From positions 62,001 to 126,000 of the forward strand of contig CANSEY010000009.1 in the NCBI GenBank assembly GCA_947646015.1: a stretch of DNA of 64,000 nucleotides, given 5' to 3'. The position numbers were made by a program, and so were the translations under genes. Below are positions 44,877 to 52,486 of the stretch, piece by piece. Numbering within the stretch: the first letter of the stretch is position 1; each line of letters opens with the position of its first letter. Origin of the DNA: an uncultured Bacteroides sp. (GTDB taxonomy: Bacteria > Bacteroidota > Bacteroidia > Bacteroidales > Bacteroidaceae). A model generated the notes under the pieces. It searched no databases. It saw only the letters and a list, made by a program, of their open reading frames with translations, and was not told where the DNA came from.

Positions 44877-46100
44877 TTAAGGTATTAATAAAGATGAATC
44901 TCCATAACTCAGAAAGCGGAAATCGTGTCCGAGTGCATAATCATAAATGGTATGCCAGTTGCCTTTCACAAATGCCGAAACCAATAGTAGCAGAGTGCTC
45001 TGTGGCTGATGAAAATTGGTAACCATTGCCTTGACTATCTTATAGTCATATCCCGGAGCAATAATGATCTGTGTACTGGTATGCAGTGCCTCCATTCCAT
45101 GTCGGTCGAGATAACCTAATATTTTCTGTAAGGCTACTACGGGGCGAACATCACATTCCGTTTCGTAAGGTTGCCACTGCTTTACGTGCAATTGCTCTTC
45201 TGTGGCTTCCGGATTGTTAGCCAGTGTTACGCCGATGTGGTAGAGGCTTTCAAGGGTACGCACAGAAGTTGTTCCTACGGCAATGGCACAAGCGTCGTGG
45301 TCTATCAGCTTTTTGATAATACTGCGTGATACGGATATATATTCCGTATGCATTTCGTGCCCCTCTATCTCTTCACTTTTTACCGGTTTAAAAGTACCGG
45401 CGCCAACATGGAGAGTCAGTTCCTCGAGGTCGATCCCTTTTTCGGTCAGGGCATCCAGTACACGAGGGGTGAAATGTAAACCTGCCGTAGGAGCGGCCAC
45501 CGAGCCTTTTATTTTTGAATAGACTGTCTGATAGGTCTCCTTATCACTTTCTTCCGTATCCCGGTTGAGGTAGGGAGGGATAGGTAGCTCACCGAACACT
45601 TCGAGAATATCGGCAAATGTTACTTCCGGATTGTCCCACCGGAAATCGATCCAATGACTGGTGCCACGACATTCACCGCGGGTGGCGGTCAACGTGATCG
45701 GGAATCCTTTTACAGTCATTTCACGACATAGCGGACCGTCTTTCCACTTTTTCAGATTGCCTACCATGCAAAGCCAGGCGGCATGTTCCGTTTGCTGAAA
45801 GTTGAGTACGTAGTCATTGGGTTGAATGGGCTCCAGGCAAAATACCTCGATGAGTGCTCCTGTCTCTTTGCGGAAATGGAGCCGTGCCTGAATCACTTTG
45901 GTGTTGTTGAATATCATCAGGCTTCCGGCTGGCAAATATTCCGGTAGAGAGGTAAATACATCTTCACTGACCTCGCCATGACGATAAATGAGTAACTTAG
46001 ACTGGTCGCGCACAGGCAACGGGAATTTAGCGATGCGTTCATCCGGCAATGGATAATTGTATTCGCTAATACGGATATGTTTCGGGTTTTCTTTCATCAT
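44877..46100 (-). CDS. queA: S-adenosylmethionine:tRNA ribosyltransferase-isomerase
   Basis: This enzyme transfers and isomerises ribose from SAM to form epoxyqueuosine in tRNA. Recognisable blocks are YNYPLPDERIAKFPLP, LMIFNNTKVIQARL, SVAAPTAGLHFTPRVL, LTLHVGAGTFKPVK and ATNFHQPQSTLLLLVSA-like VTNFHQPQSTLLLL. The frame opens to 46178, but the start at 46100 (MMKENPKHIRISEYNYP, 407 aa) is chosen: it follows AAAGAAAG, and the upstream 26 codons lie over a low-complexity leader and a promoter box. Confidence 0.95.
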   Translation of the reverse strand: MMKENPKHIRISEYNYPLPDERIAKFPLPVRDQSKLLIYRHGEVSEDVFTSLPEYLPAGSLMIFNNTKVIQARLHFRKETGALIEVFCLEPIQPNDYVLNFQQTEHAAWLCMVGNLKKWKDGPLCREMTVKGFPITLTATRGECRGTSHWIDFRWDNPEVTFADILEVFGELPIPPYLNRDTEESDKETYQTVYSKIKGSVAAPTAGLHFTPRVLDALTEKGIDLEELTLHVGAGTFKPVKSEEIEGHEMHTEYISVSRSIIKKLIDHDACAIAVGTTSVRTLESLYHIGVTLANNPEATEEQLHVKQWQPYETECDVRPVVALQKILGYLDRHGMEALHTSTQIIIAPGYDYKIVKAMVTNFHQPQSTLLLLVSAFVKGNWHTIYDYALGHDFRFLSYGDSSLLIP

Positions 46101-46117
46101 TTCTTTCTTTGCGACGA

Positions 46118-46135
46118 CAAAAGTAGTTATATTTG
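46118..46135. promoter_or_regulatory. back-to-back divergent -7 boxes (queA and DUF2027-Smr gene)
   Basis: On the minus strand TACTTTTG (46118-46125) faces queA and on the plus strand TATATTTG (46128-46135) faces the DUF2027-Smr gene. Both match TAnnTTTG, with just 2 nt between them, so polymerases on the two would collide. Confidence 0.55.
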
Positions 46136-46177
46136 CCTTAATTTGTAGATTGTAAATGGTAAATTGTAAACAGAACA

Positions 46178-47227
46178 ATGAAAATAGGTGATAAAGTGCG
46201 CTTCCTCAGTGAGGTGGGCGGAGGAATCGTAAAAGGATTCCGGGGAAAAGATATTGTATTGGTGGAAGATGCTGATGGATTTGATATCCCGATGCAGATA
46301 CGCGAGTGTGTGGTGATCGATACGGATGATTATAATATGACCCGGAAGGCTGCTCCTGCGCCAAAGAAACCCGAAGAACCCGTCAAACCGGTAAAGCCTG
46401 AGATTCCGGTAGTTCGTTCGGCCGAAGTGCGGGGTGGTGATGTTTTAAATGTTTTTCTGGCTTATGTGCCCGAAGACGTGAAAGCTATCAGCAGTACTTC
46501 GTTTGAGGCTTATTTGGTAAATGACAGCAATTATTATTTGTATTATACGTATCAGAGTGCCGAAGGAAAGGCCTGGAAAACCCGTTCGCATGGACTGGTG
46601 GAACCCAATACGAAGCTTTTGCTGGAAGAGTTTACTAAGGATATGCTGAATGAAATGGAGCATGTGGCCGTTCAGTTCATTGCTTTTAAAGATGGACGGA
46701 CAGCGCCTTTGAAACCTGCGGTTTGTGTGGAGTTGCGTATCGATACGGTGAAGTTCTATAAACTGCATACATTCCGTGAGTCGGACTTCTTTGAACAGCC
46801 GGCTTTGGTTTATGATATTGTGAAAGACGATGTTCCTACCCGTCAGGTATTTGTTTCGGCTGAGGAACTGCAGTCTGTATTGATCCAGAAGAAGGAAGTG
46901 GATAAGCCTAAGTCACAACCGATTGTGAAACGTGGCGGAAAGAATGAAATTCTTGAGATAGACTTGCACATCAACGAATTGCTGGATGACACACGTGGCA
47001 TGGGGAATGCCGAGATACTGAATTACCAGTTGGATAAATTCCGTGAAGTGATGGAGAAGTACAAAACCAAACGTGAACAAAAAATAGTTTTCATTCATGG
47101 TAAAGGTGACGGAGTGCTTCGTAAAGCATTGATTGATGAATTAAAGCGAAAATATAGTAATTTCCGCTATCAGGATGCTTCATTTCAGGAATATGGTTTC
47201 GGAGCAACCATGGTGACCATTAAATGA
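46178..47227 (+). CDS. DUF2027 and Smr domain-containing protein
   Basis: This 349-aa protein has an N-terminal SH3-like DUF2027 domain ([20 protein letters not shown]), a Pro/Lys linker near residues 62-78 ([18 protein letters not shown]), a central beta domain, and a C-terminal Smr (MutS2-related) domain from about residue 257 ([10 protein letters not shown], then [15 protein letters not shown] with the catalytic HGxG). Smr domains are DNA or RNA nickases. The arrangement is common in Bacteroidota; a role in RNA turnover or ribosome rescue is plausible but unproven. It is divergent from queA. Confidence 0.9.
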   Translation: MKIGDKVRFLSEVGGGIVKGFRGKDIVLVEDADGFDIPMQIRECVVIDTDDYNMTRKAAPAPKKPEEPVKPVKPEIPVVRSAEVRGGDVLNVFLAYVPEDVKAISSTSFEAYLVNDSNYYLYYTYQSAEGKAWKTRSHGLVEPNTKLLLEEFTKDMLNEMEHVAVQFIAFKDGRTAPLKPAVCVELRIDTVKFYKLHTFRESDFFEQPALVYDIVKDDVPTRQVFVSAEELQSVLIQKKEVDKPKSQPIVKRGGKNEILEIDLHINELLDDTRGMGNAEILNYQLDKFREVMEKYKTKREQKIVFIHGKGDGVLRKALIDELKRKYSNFRYQDASFQEYGFGATMVTIK

Positions 47228-47263
47228 TGCTTCTATGCCTGTTTTTGAAATAGATAATCTTTA

Positions 47264-47302
47264 AAATTATACATCGATGTATTATACGTTGATGTATAAT
47301 TT
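47264..47302. repeat. AT-rich inverted repeat with nested ATCGAT palindrome
   Basis: AAATTATACATC (47264-47275) pairs with GATGTATAATTT (47291-47302), 12 bp perfect, with a 15-nt loop; the left arm also continues into ATACATCGATGTAT, itself a palindrome. It lies just after the DUF2027-Smr gene and just before the ATPase remnant, so it may be a terminator, an operator, or an element end. Confidence 0.45.
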
Positions 47303-47307
47303 GTGTC

Positions 47308-47688
47308 TTTGTTCTCATCTCTCCACGTCGTTGGGGAAAGTCTTCACTTGTCAAAGTAGCGATGGACGAATTGATGCATGAAGATGAACAGGTTCGGAAA
47401 CCATTGAAATGCGTACCCGGCAATTGATAGATACCGATATGTCTATGTGCATGAATGATACTGAAAATCTGATCACTCCGTAAATAGCCATGTTGCGTGC
47501 CGTAGCCAATGGTGAATACCGCTTCAATTCTATTCCTGTAGTGCGGAAATATGAATTGGGAAGCGCGCAAACCATCACCCGCAACAAACGCATGCTGACC
47601 GAGCGTGATTTTATTGAGAAGGAGGGGGGAACTGTATGTGTTTTCTGATCCTGTATTCGAACTTTGGTTTAAGAGGGAGTATTGTTGA
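47308..47688 (+). pseudogene. internally deleted AAA-ATPase gene
   Basis: The fragment begins with a Walker A region, FVLISPRRWGKSSLVK, then AMDELMHEDEQVR, and then jumps to the C-terminal winged-helix part of the same family: LRAVANGEYRFNS, IPVVRKYELGSAQTI, TRNKRMLTERDFIE, and after a frame change FSDPVFELWFKREYC before the stop at 47686. It also has an in-frame TAA near 47480. About two-thirds of a typical 370-380 aa ATPase is missing, including Walker B. It belongs to the same broad family as the intact ATPase 540 nt downstream. Confidence 0.72.
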
Positions 47689-47855
47689 GCTAAATTATAT
47701 GGGAAAACCGGCTGTTTAACAATGTTAACGTCAATTTCCGTTCATTTTATTCTTGTGTGCAAATAACAAATCTTTTGCATTTAAAACACTTGTTATTTGC
47801 ATCCAAAGAACAAGCTTTAACACTGTGTTAAGACAGTCTGTTCCTGATCGGGAGT

Positions 47856-48191
47856 TTGATTCTTCAAACGAAAGATTTCAGCTGGCTTGTGATGCTTACT
47901 GTATATGGAGTGGATAGTGTGTTGACAATCATACACCGGTTGTTGCTACATGAAAATATTGGTTTGCCTCACCGGAAACATTTGTATCAGATCATGGTTA
48001 ATGAATTGAGAATACCGCACGTGGTGGTATCGTTGGTGTATATGATTGTGCAAATTGTGATTATCATCGGGTATTTATATTGCCGGGGTTATGGTGATTG
48101 GTATTTATTGGGCTGTATCCTTTTGCTGAGTGGAATATATATTGTTCTTATGCGCAAATATTTTCACTTGCATCTTTTACCTAAAAGATAA
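47856..48191 (+). pseudogene. C-terminal fragment of a MraY/WecA-like GlcNAc-1-P transferase
   Basis: The 111-aa stretch, ILQTKDFSWLVMLTVYGVDS, VLTIIHRLLLHENIGLPHRKH and PHVVVSLVYMIVQIVII, matches the last third of the polytopic polyprenyl-phosphate GlcNAc-1-phosphate transferases found at the end of Bacteroides capsule loci; HRLLLHENIGLPHRKH is the conserved cytosolic loop with catalytic-site His residues. There is no N-terminal part (the ORF preceding is non-coding), so it is a truncated relic. Its presence suggests that a polysaccharide locus or part of one was once here. Confidence 0.78.
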
Positions 48192-48195
48192 TTAT

Positions 48196-48203
48196 TATAT
48201 TTG
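48196..48203 (+). promoter_or_regulatory. -7 promoter box before the AAA ATPase gene
   Basis: TATATTTG matches TAnnTTTG, 28 nt before the ATG at 48232, which supports that start over an in-frame upstream ATG at 48130. Confidence 0.55.
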
Positions 48204-48231
48204 CAATAATTATAAATATAATAATTTTGTT

Positions 48232-49362
48232 ATGGCTGTTATTAATCCTTTTGTAGTTGGAGGATACGTTTCTCCTCGTTATTTTTGTGATAGAGTTGCT
48301 GAAACAGAAAACTTGATCCGTAACTTGATAAATGGGAGAAATGTGGCTCTTGTTTCAACTCGCCGAATGGGAAAAACGGGATTGATAAGGCATTGTTTTT
48401 ATCAGCCTTTGATTAAAGAAGGCTATTATACTTTCTTTATTGATATATATGCGACTTCAAGTTTGAAAGAGTTTGTTTTTGCTTTGGGTAAAGGGATTTT
48501 TGAGAAGTTAAAGCCCCAGGGGAATAAATTCATAGATCGTTTCTTTTCTATAATTACCTCTTTAAGGATTGGATTTAAATTAGATAGTATTACAGGAGAA
48601 CCGATTTTAGAACTTGGTTTGGGAGATATTCATGCTCCTGAAACTACTTTAGAAGAAATCTTTATCTATCTGGAGCAGGCAGACAAGCCTTGTATTGTAG
48701 CAATAGATGAATTTCAGCAAATCAGTTCATATCCGGAGAAAAATCTGGAAGCTATTTTAAGGACTAAAGTTCAGCATTGCAGTAACTCTAATTTTGTTTT
48801 TGCAGGAAGTCAGAGGCATATAATGATGAATATATTCAACAGTCCTTCCAGGCCATTTTATCAAAGCGTGAGTATGATGCACTTAGGAGCAATTCCTTTG
48901 GAGGTATATAAACCTTTTGTGAAGGGATTGTTTGAGGAGAATGGTAAGAAAGTGACAGATCAATTGGTAGAGAATGTATATACCCTGTTTGATGGGCACA
49001 CTTGGTATGTGCAGTTAATGTTGAATGAACTTTTTATTTTGACAGACAAAAAGGGTATCTGTGATGTACCTATGATAAATCTGGCACTAAACAATATAAT
49101 TGCTACACAAGACTTTACTTTTCAAGAAATATTTTCTCGTCTTCCGGAAAAGCAAAAAGAGATAATGATTGCCATTGCCAAGGAGCAGAAAGCAAAAGGA
49201 GTTACTTCTGCTGCATTTATTAAAAAATATCGGTTGACTTCTGCCAGTTCGGTGCAGTCGGGGTTGAAGGGTTTACTGGAAAAAGACATGTTGACTCAGG
49301 AGTCTGGAGGGTATCAGGTGTATGATAGACTTTTCAATATCTGGCTTAGGAGGAATTACTGA
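48232..49362 (+). CDS. AAA ATPase (ATPase_2/archaeal-type STAND-like)
   Basis: This 376-aa P-loop ATPase has INPFVVGGYVSPRYFCDR at the N-terminus, Walker A STRRMGKTGLIRH (about residues 44-56), Walker B CIVAIDEFQQI (near 160), a sensor segment FVFAGSQRHIM, and a C-terminal winged-helix part ending YQVYDRLFNIWLRRNY. The family is widespread in Bacteroides, of unknown biological role. The last 18 codons lie in an 87-bp sequence that is repeated after the following TA module, so the insertion kept this gene intact. Confidence 0.85.
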   Translation: MAVINPFVVGGYVSPRYFCDRVAETENLIRNLINGRNVALVSTRRMGKTGLIRHCFYQPLIKEGYYTFFIDIYATSSLKEFVFALGKGIFEKLKPQGNKFIDRFFSIITSLRIGFKLDSITGEPILELGLGDIHAPETTLEEIFIYLEQADKPCIVAIDEFQQISSYPEKNLEAILRTKVQHCSNSNFVFAGSQRHIMMNIFNSPSRPFYQSVSMMHLGAIPLEVYKPFVKGLFEENGKKVTDQLVENVYTLFDGHTWYVQLMLNELFILTDKKGICDVPMINLALNNIIATQDFTFQEIFSRLPEKQKEIMIAIAKEQKAKGVTSAAFIKKYRLTSASSVQSGLKGLLEKDMLTQESGGYQVYDRLFNIWLRRNY

Positions 49363-49393
49363 TTTAACCGGAAACATCAGTGTTAACCATCTT
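49307..49393 (+). repeat. 87-bp direct repeat, left copy
   Basis: The sequence covers the last 18 codons and stop of the AAA ATPase plus 31 nt of its tail. It is identical to 51092-51178 except for one G/A difference at 49380. It marks the left boundary of the TA cassette. Confidence 0.95.
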
Positions 49394-49578
49394 CGCGGAA
49401 GAGGACAGATTTGAAATAATCAACTTGGAGGATGGACAGGGACGTATTGAGAATAAATGCAGCATATGAATTGAATTAAATGGTTTGCCAATCATTTATA
49501 TACTAATAATTTTGAAAAGTTGTTTTTCACGAAACAATATATCCTTTCTTATTGTTTTTTTGAGAAATGATATTGTAT

Positions 49579-49598
49579 AATTATCAAATTTGATAATT
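49579..49598. promoter_or_regulatory. 20-bp palindrome upstream of the TA module (predicted operator)
   Basis: AATTATCAAATTTGATAATT is a perfect 20-bp palindrome 85 nt before higB. A second half-site, ATTATCAAA (49614-49622), overlaps the expected -33 region of the promoter at 49637. Such sites are typical of autoregulation by the HTH antitoxin. The rest of 49394-49663 shows no gene. Confidence 0.6.
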
Positions 49599-49636
49599 TA
49601 TTTTATGATATATATTATCAAAAAGAATAAAATCCT

Positions 49637-49644
49637 TATCTTTG
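49637..49644 (+). promoter_or_regulatory. -7 promoter box of the TA module
   Basis: TATCTTTG matches TAnnTTTG and lies 19 nt before the higB start. Confidence 0.6.
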
Positions 49645-49663
49645 CAGAAAGATAACGAATTGC

Positions 49664-49987
49664 ATGAATATCTATACAGAAGATGAAGCACTAATTGAGT
49701 TGTTGGAAGAGGGTTGCACCAACGACAAAAGATACAAGAGACTTCCTAAGGATGTAATCAAAGGTTATATAAAAGCATATAATCATTTAAAAGCAGCCAC
49801 AAGAATAGAAGATTTATTCAGAATCGGAAGTCTGCATTATGAACGATTGAAAGGAGGCTTAAAAGACTTTGAATCGGTTAGATGTACCGGACGGTGGAGA
49901 TTAATATTTCAAAGCTCCACAATAGACGGTTCATTGATAATTACTGAAATAGAATTAATAGAAATATCCAACCATTATGGCGACTAA
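49664..49987 (+). CDS. higB: HigB/RelE-type toxin
   Basis: This 107-aa basic protein matches the HigB/ParE-RelE toxin fold. It has a long N-terminal helix region, LFRIGSLHYERLKGGLKDFESVR, then RCTGRWRLIFQ, and a C-terminal beta strand ITEIELIEISNHYGD. In this family, toxins cleave ribosome-bound mRNA. It overlaps its antitoxin by 11 nt, toxin first as in all higBA loci. Its composition is much more AT-rich than the housekeeping genes around, suggesting transfer. Confidence 0.88.
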   Translation: MNIYTEDEALIELLEEGCTNDKRYKRLPKDVIKGYIKAYNHLKAATRIEDLFRIGSLHYERLKGGLKDFESVRCTGRWRLIFQSSTIDGSLIITEIELIEISNHYGD

Positions 49988-51092
49988 AATTAAATTAAAC
50001 GATTGCGTACCTTGTATAGCCATTCATCCGGGTGAAATCATTAAGGATGAATTGGATGCAAGAGAAATGAAGCAAAAAGAGTTGGCTTCACTTATGAGCA
50101 TGCCTACTTCAGTACTCAATGATATTATAAAGGGACGTCGTGCTGTAACTCCTGAAGTTGCTGTTTTGCTACAGGAAATTTTAGGAATAGATGCTTCATA
50201 TTGGTTATCATTACAAAATCAATATGATATAGACCGAGCAAATATAAATAAGAAAATAGTAGAACGAAAAAAGAATATTGAGATATGGAAAGTAATTTCT
50301 CAATATTGTTCTGTTAAATATTTCGAGAAATTAAATGTTATTGGAACGAAAATATCAGAAAACATAAAAATAATATATTCAATTTTCGGTGTAACTTCAG
50401 TTGAAGAACTAATAGCTTCGTTTTCTTCAGAAAAGGAACTTTCTTATTTTAAGAAATCTGAACGGTTAAAGAGTGACCCCATTAACATTTTCTCATGGAA
50501 ACATTTTGCTTTCTATCAAAGTTCACAAATGCTGGATGTTGCCGATTTTGATGAAAACAGTTTAGAAAGGCTTGTGCAGGAATTGAATCAAATGTTTGTT
50601 GTAAACATAAACACTATTGATAAGACAAAAGAAATTCTATCACGATATGGAATTAAATTTATCATAGTGCCTAAATTCGACAAGACACCGATTGATGGAT
50701 TTTCTTTTTGGCAAGGAAAAAATCCAACCATTGTATTAACATTACGATTAAACAAAATTGATAATTATGCTTTCGCTTTATTGCATGAGATATACCATGT
50801 TTATATGCATCTTTTCAACAATAGAGAACAGAAATATATTGCCATAGAAGGAGCTGAAATAAATAAATGCGAGGAAGAAGCAAATAAATTCGCCAAGTGT
50901 TCTTTAATTGGTAAAGACTTATGGAATACATTCCTCAAACAACATTCCATGATATCTCCACATGCAATGCAAATGAAAATAAAACAATTTGCTCATCAAC
51001 ATAATATCAATGAGGCTATTGTTTTAGGATTTTATCAGCATGATATTAATTTGTATTCTATTAAAAGCTCAATATCAAGAGAGATAAAATAG
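49977..51092 (+). CDS. higA: HigA-type antitoxin fused to an ImmA/IrrE metallopeptidase domain
   Basis: This 371-aa protein joins an N-terminal XRE HTH of the HigA type (IHPGEIIKDELDAREMKQKELASLM, then NDIIKGRRAVTPEVAVLLQ, residues 16-70) to a C-terminal ImmA/IrrE-like zinc peptidase domain, HEIYHVYMH at 270-278 with downstream EEEANKFA supplying the third ligand. HigA antitoxins are usually about 90-140 aa, so most of this protein is the extra domain and linker. The stop codon's last base is the first base of the right 87-bp repeat. It probably represses its own promoter and neutralises HigB; the peptidase role is unknown. Confidence 0.88.
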   Translation: MATKIKLNDCVPCIAIHPGEIIKDELDAREMKQKELASLMSMPTSVLNDIIKGRRAVTPEVAVLLQEILGIDASYWLSLQNQYDIDRANINKKIVERKKNIEIWKVISQYCSVKYFEKLNVIGTKISENIKIIYSIFGVTSVEELIASFSSEKELSYFKKSERLKSDPINIFSWKHFAFYQSSQMLDVADFDENSLERLVQELNQMFVVNINTIDKTKEILSRYGIKFIIVPKFDKTPIDGFSFWQGKNPTIVLTLRLNKIDNYAFALLHEIYHVYMHLFNNREQKYIAIEGAEINKCEEEANKFAKCSLIGKDLWNTFLKQHSMISPHAMQMKIKQFAHQHNINEAIVLGFYQHDINLYSIKSSISREIK

Positions 51093-51178
51093 AGGGTATC
51101 AGGTGTATGATAGACTTTTCAATATCTGGCTTAGGAGGAATTACTGATTTAACCGGAAACATCAATGTTAACCATCTT
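51092..51178 (+). repeat. 87-bp direct repeat, right copy
   Basis: This is a copy of 49307-49393 with one base change (A at 51165). It is out of context here, as an orphan of the ATPase 3' end directly after the antitoxin stop codon. Confidence 0.95.
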
Positions 51179-51200
51179 TGTCAGTGATTGGCATAAAAAT

Positions 51201-51240
51201 AAAAGACCGATGTCAGTTCATTCGACGACACCGGTCTTTT
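51201..51240. terminator. bidirectional terminator after the TA module
   Basis: AAAAGACCGATGTC and GACACCGGTCTTTT form a 14-bp stem (one mismatch) with a 12-nt loop. It has A-rich and T-rich flanks, so it can also end transcription of the secreted-protein gene on the other strand. Confidence 0.75.
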
Positions 51241-51265
51241 ATCCTTTTATTCATCAATCAAGTTC

Positions 51266-51619
51266 CTACTTTACTTCGATGCCTTTGTTCTTCAAAGTCA
51301 TGTTCAATATTGTAGTATACTTAGTGTACTGAGCATCTGTCAACGTCTTTTTCATCAATTTCAGATTGCCGTAAACAGCGTTACGAACCATGGTATCCTT
51401 GTTCTTTTTCGCAGTGGTGGCTCTTCCCATCTGTTCGTCAAAGTAGTTGCAAATGTTGGCTACTTCTTCTGCCTGTACAGAAGATAAATTCAGGTATTTA
51501 CCCAATTTATTCACATTGATGTTACCTTCCCATTTTGCAACTGTAGGTTGATTGCCTGCTGCAAATGTAGTAGCAACAAGGCATAGCGCTGCCACTAATG
51601 TTAATCCTAATCTTTTCAT
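51266..51619 (-). CDS. small secreted protein of unknown function
   Basis: The 117-aa protein has a classical signal peptide (LGLTLVAALCLVATTFAAG) and a mostly helical mature part with LGKYLNLSSVQAEEVANICNYFDEQMGRA and LMKKTLTDAQYTKYTTILNMTL, which recall Spy/CpxP-like or DUF4890-type periplasmic helical proteins, although no LTxxQ repeat is exact. It is not identified further. It is transcribed alone with a leader of about 115 nt from the TATATTTG box. Confidence 0.75.
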   Translation of the reverse strand: MKRLGLTLVAALCLVATTFAAGNQPTVAKWEGNINVNKLGKYLNLSSVQAEEVANICNYFDEQMGRATTAKKNKDTMVRNAVYGNLKLMKKTLTDAQYTKYTTILNMTLKNKGIEVK

Positions 51620-51661
51620 AATACCTACTTTTTTAATTGTTATTCCTGAAAACTAATCTTT

Positions 51662-51747
51662 GTCCTTATCCTTGTCATAAGGACCCTAATACCTATTAAA
51701 AACAATTGCTAAGCGCTTAGCTTTTTCTTTTTACCTATGCAAATATA
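51662..51747 (-). promoter_or_regulatory. promoter and leader hairpin of the small secreted protein gene
   Basis: The minus strand has TATATTTG (51740-51747), then a leader of over 100 nt that contains a perfect 8-bp hairpin, GTCCTTAT/ATAAGGAC (51662-51684). The upstream stretch to 51883 shows no gene. Confidence 0.45.
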
Positions 51748-51883
51748 CAAATATGTTATTCAACATAAAAGCGCAAAGAAAGAAAAGTGGGCAGAATGAT
51801 ACCATTTCTTGATGTATATCAAAAATATGCTGTAAAAAAGATGGGATATTAGAGAAAACTGAAATCGTTTTGTAATATGATGT

Positions 51884-52486
51884 CTATATGGAGCAGAATA
51901 ATGTCACCAGAAACGGTACGCTAAAGTCTACAATGAATCCATGGAAAATGGAGACGATGACAAATTCCTGTCCGGAACAACGGGTGATAATGGGAAGAGT
52001 CGTGTCCATGGTGGTGGCTCCTCCGACTGAAATGGGGGCCAGTTTTCCGAAGAACTTTACCAATAGGGGGGCACAAAGCAAAGCGATGATTTCGCGCATG
52101 ATGTTTGAAAGTAATGCGATGGTACCCAATTCGGCTCCTTTGTACTCGGTGATGAATATACTTGAGAGTGAATAATACCCGAATCCGGAACCTACCGCCA
52201 TACAATCGGACGGTGAACGATGGGACAAAAAGAGGCTGACTACGGCACATCCAGCCAATGTTCCCAGAATGGTCATGACGGGCAGGAAGAGTAGGCGGGG
52301 ATTCAGTGACCGGAAACTTTTCAGTGTCTGCGGATCGTTGCCTATGCTAATGCCGACGCAGAACATCAGTCCGCATAAGGCATAAAAACTGAGTTTACTT
52401 TGGCTGAAATCGTACGGGATCAGCTGAAAAAGTCCGCACAGAGTGCCGACAATGAAGAAAGAAACGATAATGAGACTGCCTTTCAT
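51884..52486 (-). CDS. lysO: LysO-family lysine exporter, C-terminal half
   Basis: This 200-aa membrane protein corresponds to the C-terminal part of LysO (YbjE, DUF340), with CVGISIGNDPQTLKSFRSLN, GFGYYSLSSIFITEYKGAELGTIALLSNIMREI and TTMDTTLPIITRCSG (the conserved ion/substrate motifs). LysO exports lysine and toxic analogues; E. coli LysO is one polypeptide of about 300 aa. Here the family is split in two, with this gene overlapping the N-terminal half by 4 nt, and both halves are presumably needed for one transporter. Confidence 0.88.
   Translation of the reverse strand: MKGSLIIVSFFIVGTLCGLFQLIPYDFSQSKLSFYALCGLMFCVGISIGNDPQTLKSFRSLNPRLLFLPVMTILGTLAGCAVVSLFLSHRSPSDCMAVGSGFGYYSLSSIFITEYKGAELGTIALLSNIMREIIALLCAPLLVKFFGKLAPISVGGATTMDTTLPIITRCSGQEFVIVSIFHGFIVDFSVPFLVTLFCSI

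Noticed and set aside
48130-48231. Upstream start for the AAA ATPase
   Set aside because: The extra 34 residues lie over the MraY-like relic and a promoter box; the family begins at MAVINPF.
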